Of a stretch of 13,226 nucleotides of DNA, positions 13,189-13,226 are shown in pieces; within the stretch, counting starts at the first letter, position 1; every line of letters begins with the position of its first letter. Made by a program: the position numbers and the translations under genes. This DNA is from an uncultured Campylobacteraceae bacterium. Lineage in GTDB: Bacteria; Campylobacterota; Campylobacteria; Campylobacterales; Arcobacteraceae. The stretch is from positions 1 through 13,226 of the forward strand of contig CAJXPH010000053.1 of the NCBI GenBank assembly GCA_913057765.1, written 5' to 3'. Below the pieces are notes generated by a model that saw only the letters and a program-made list of their open reading frames with translations, searched no databases and had not been told where the DNA came from.

Positions 13189-13226
13189 CTGTCTCTTATA
13201 CACATCTCCGAGCCCACGAGACCAGA
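13189..13226 (-). other. Nextera i7 adapter (sequencing artefact)
   Basis: Bases 13189-13207 are the reverse complement of the 19-bp Tn5 mosaic end, and 13208-13222 are the CCGAGCCCACGAGAC linker. The last four bases (CAGA) are the start of an i7 index. This is adapter, not genome; the true sequence ends at 13188. Confidence 0.99.

Overview
The window looks like a chromosomal contig from a Campylobacterota bacterium of the Arcobacter group. The DNA is very AT-rich. It carries an oorDABC 2-oxoglutarate oxidoreductase operon in the order known from Helicobacter and Campylobacter, a 7TM sensor kinase of a type common in Arcobacter, and scattered trp genes. The species assignment is inference from gene content. 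Bases 1-50 and 13189-13226 are Illumina Nextera adapter, so the genomic sequence runs only from 51 to 13188, and both outermost genes are cut by the adapter junctions, not by biology.

Left region (51-2748): a truncated small gene on the minus strand, then a response regulator/histidine kinase pair on the minus strand, then an unrecognised 115-residue protein on the plus strand. The truncated gene and the 115-residue gene have matching promoters: the same 19-bp direct-repeat box, a -10 element at the same offset, a shared ATTCAAATA block and the same ribosome binding site, 44-45 bp before the start codon. The box resembles an OmpR/PhoB-type activator site. One copy lies between the 115-residue gene and the divergent regulator gene, which suggests a local regulon.

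Middle left (2749-5517): a compact plus-strand operon rpe - trpF - DnaQ-like exonuclease - MESH1-like HD hydrolase, with touching or overlapping genes. A MarR regulator (minus) and a Gdx/SugE-type SMR exporter (plus) follow as a divergent pair, with two near-identical 19-bp palindromes between them. A 12-bp bidirectional terminator hairpin separates the exporter from the oor operon.

Middle right (6498-9359): oorC, oorB, oorA and oorD on the minus strand, transcribed oorD to oorC, encoding the complete oxygen-sensitive enzyme that makes succinyl-CoA from 2-oxoglutarate. A 297-bp divergent intergenic region follows, with promoter elements for both sides and a palindrome at the oor promoter.

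Right region (9657-12812): an overlapping plus-strand chain of TrmN6-like methyltransferase, eight-cysteine YkgJ-type protein, TPR lipoprotein and trpC, with three of the four genes using TTG or GTG starts. The window ends with two small, unrecognised minus-strand genes, the upstream one truncated by adapter. I see no tRNA, rRNA, CRISPR array, insertion sequence or prophage gene.
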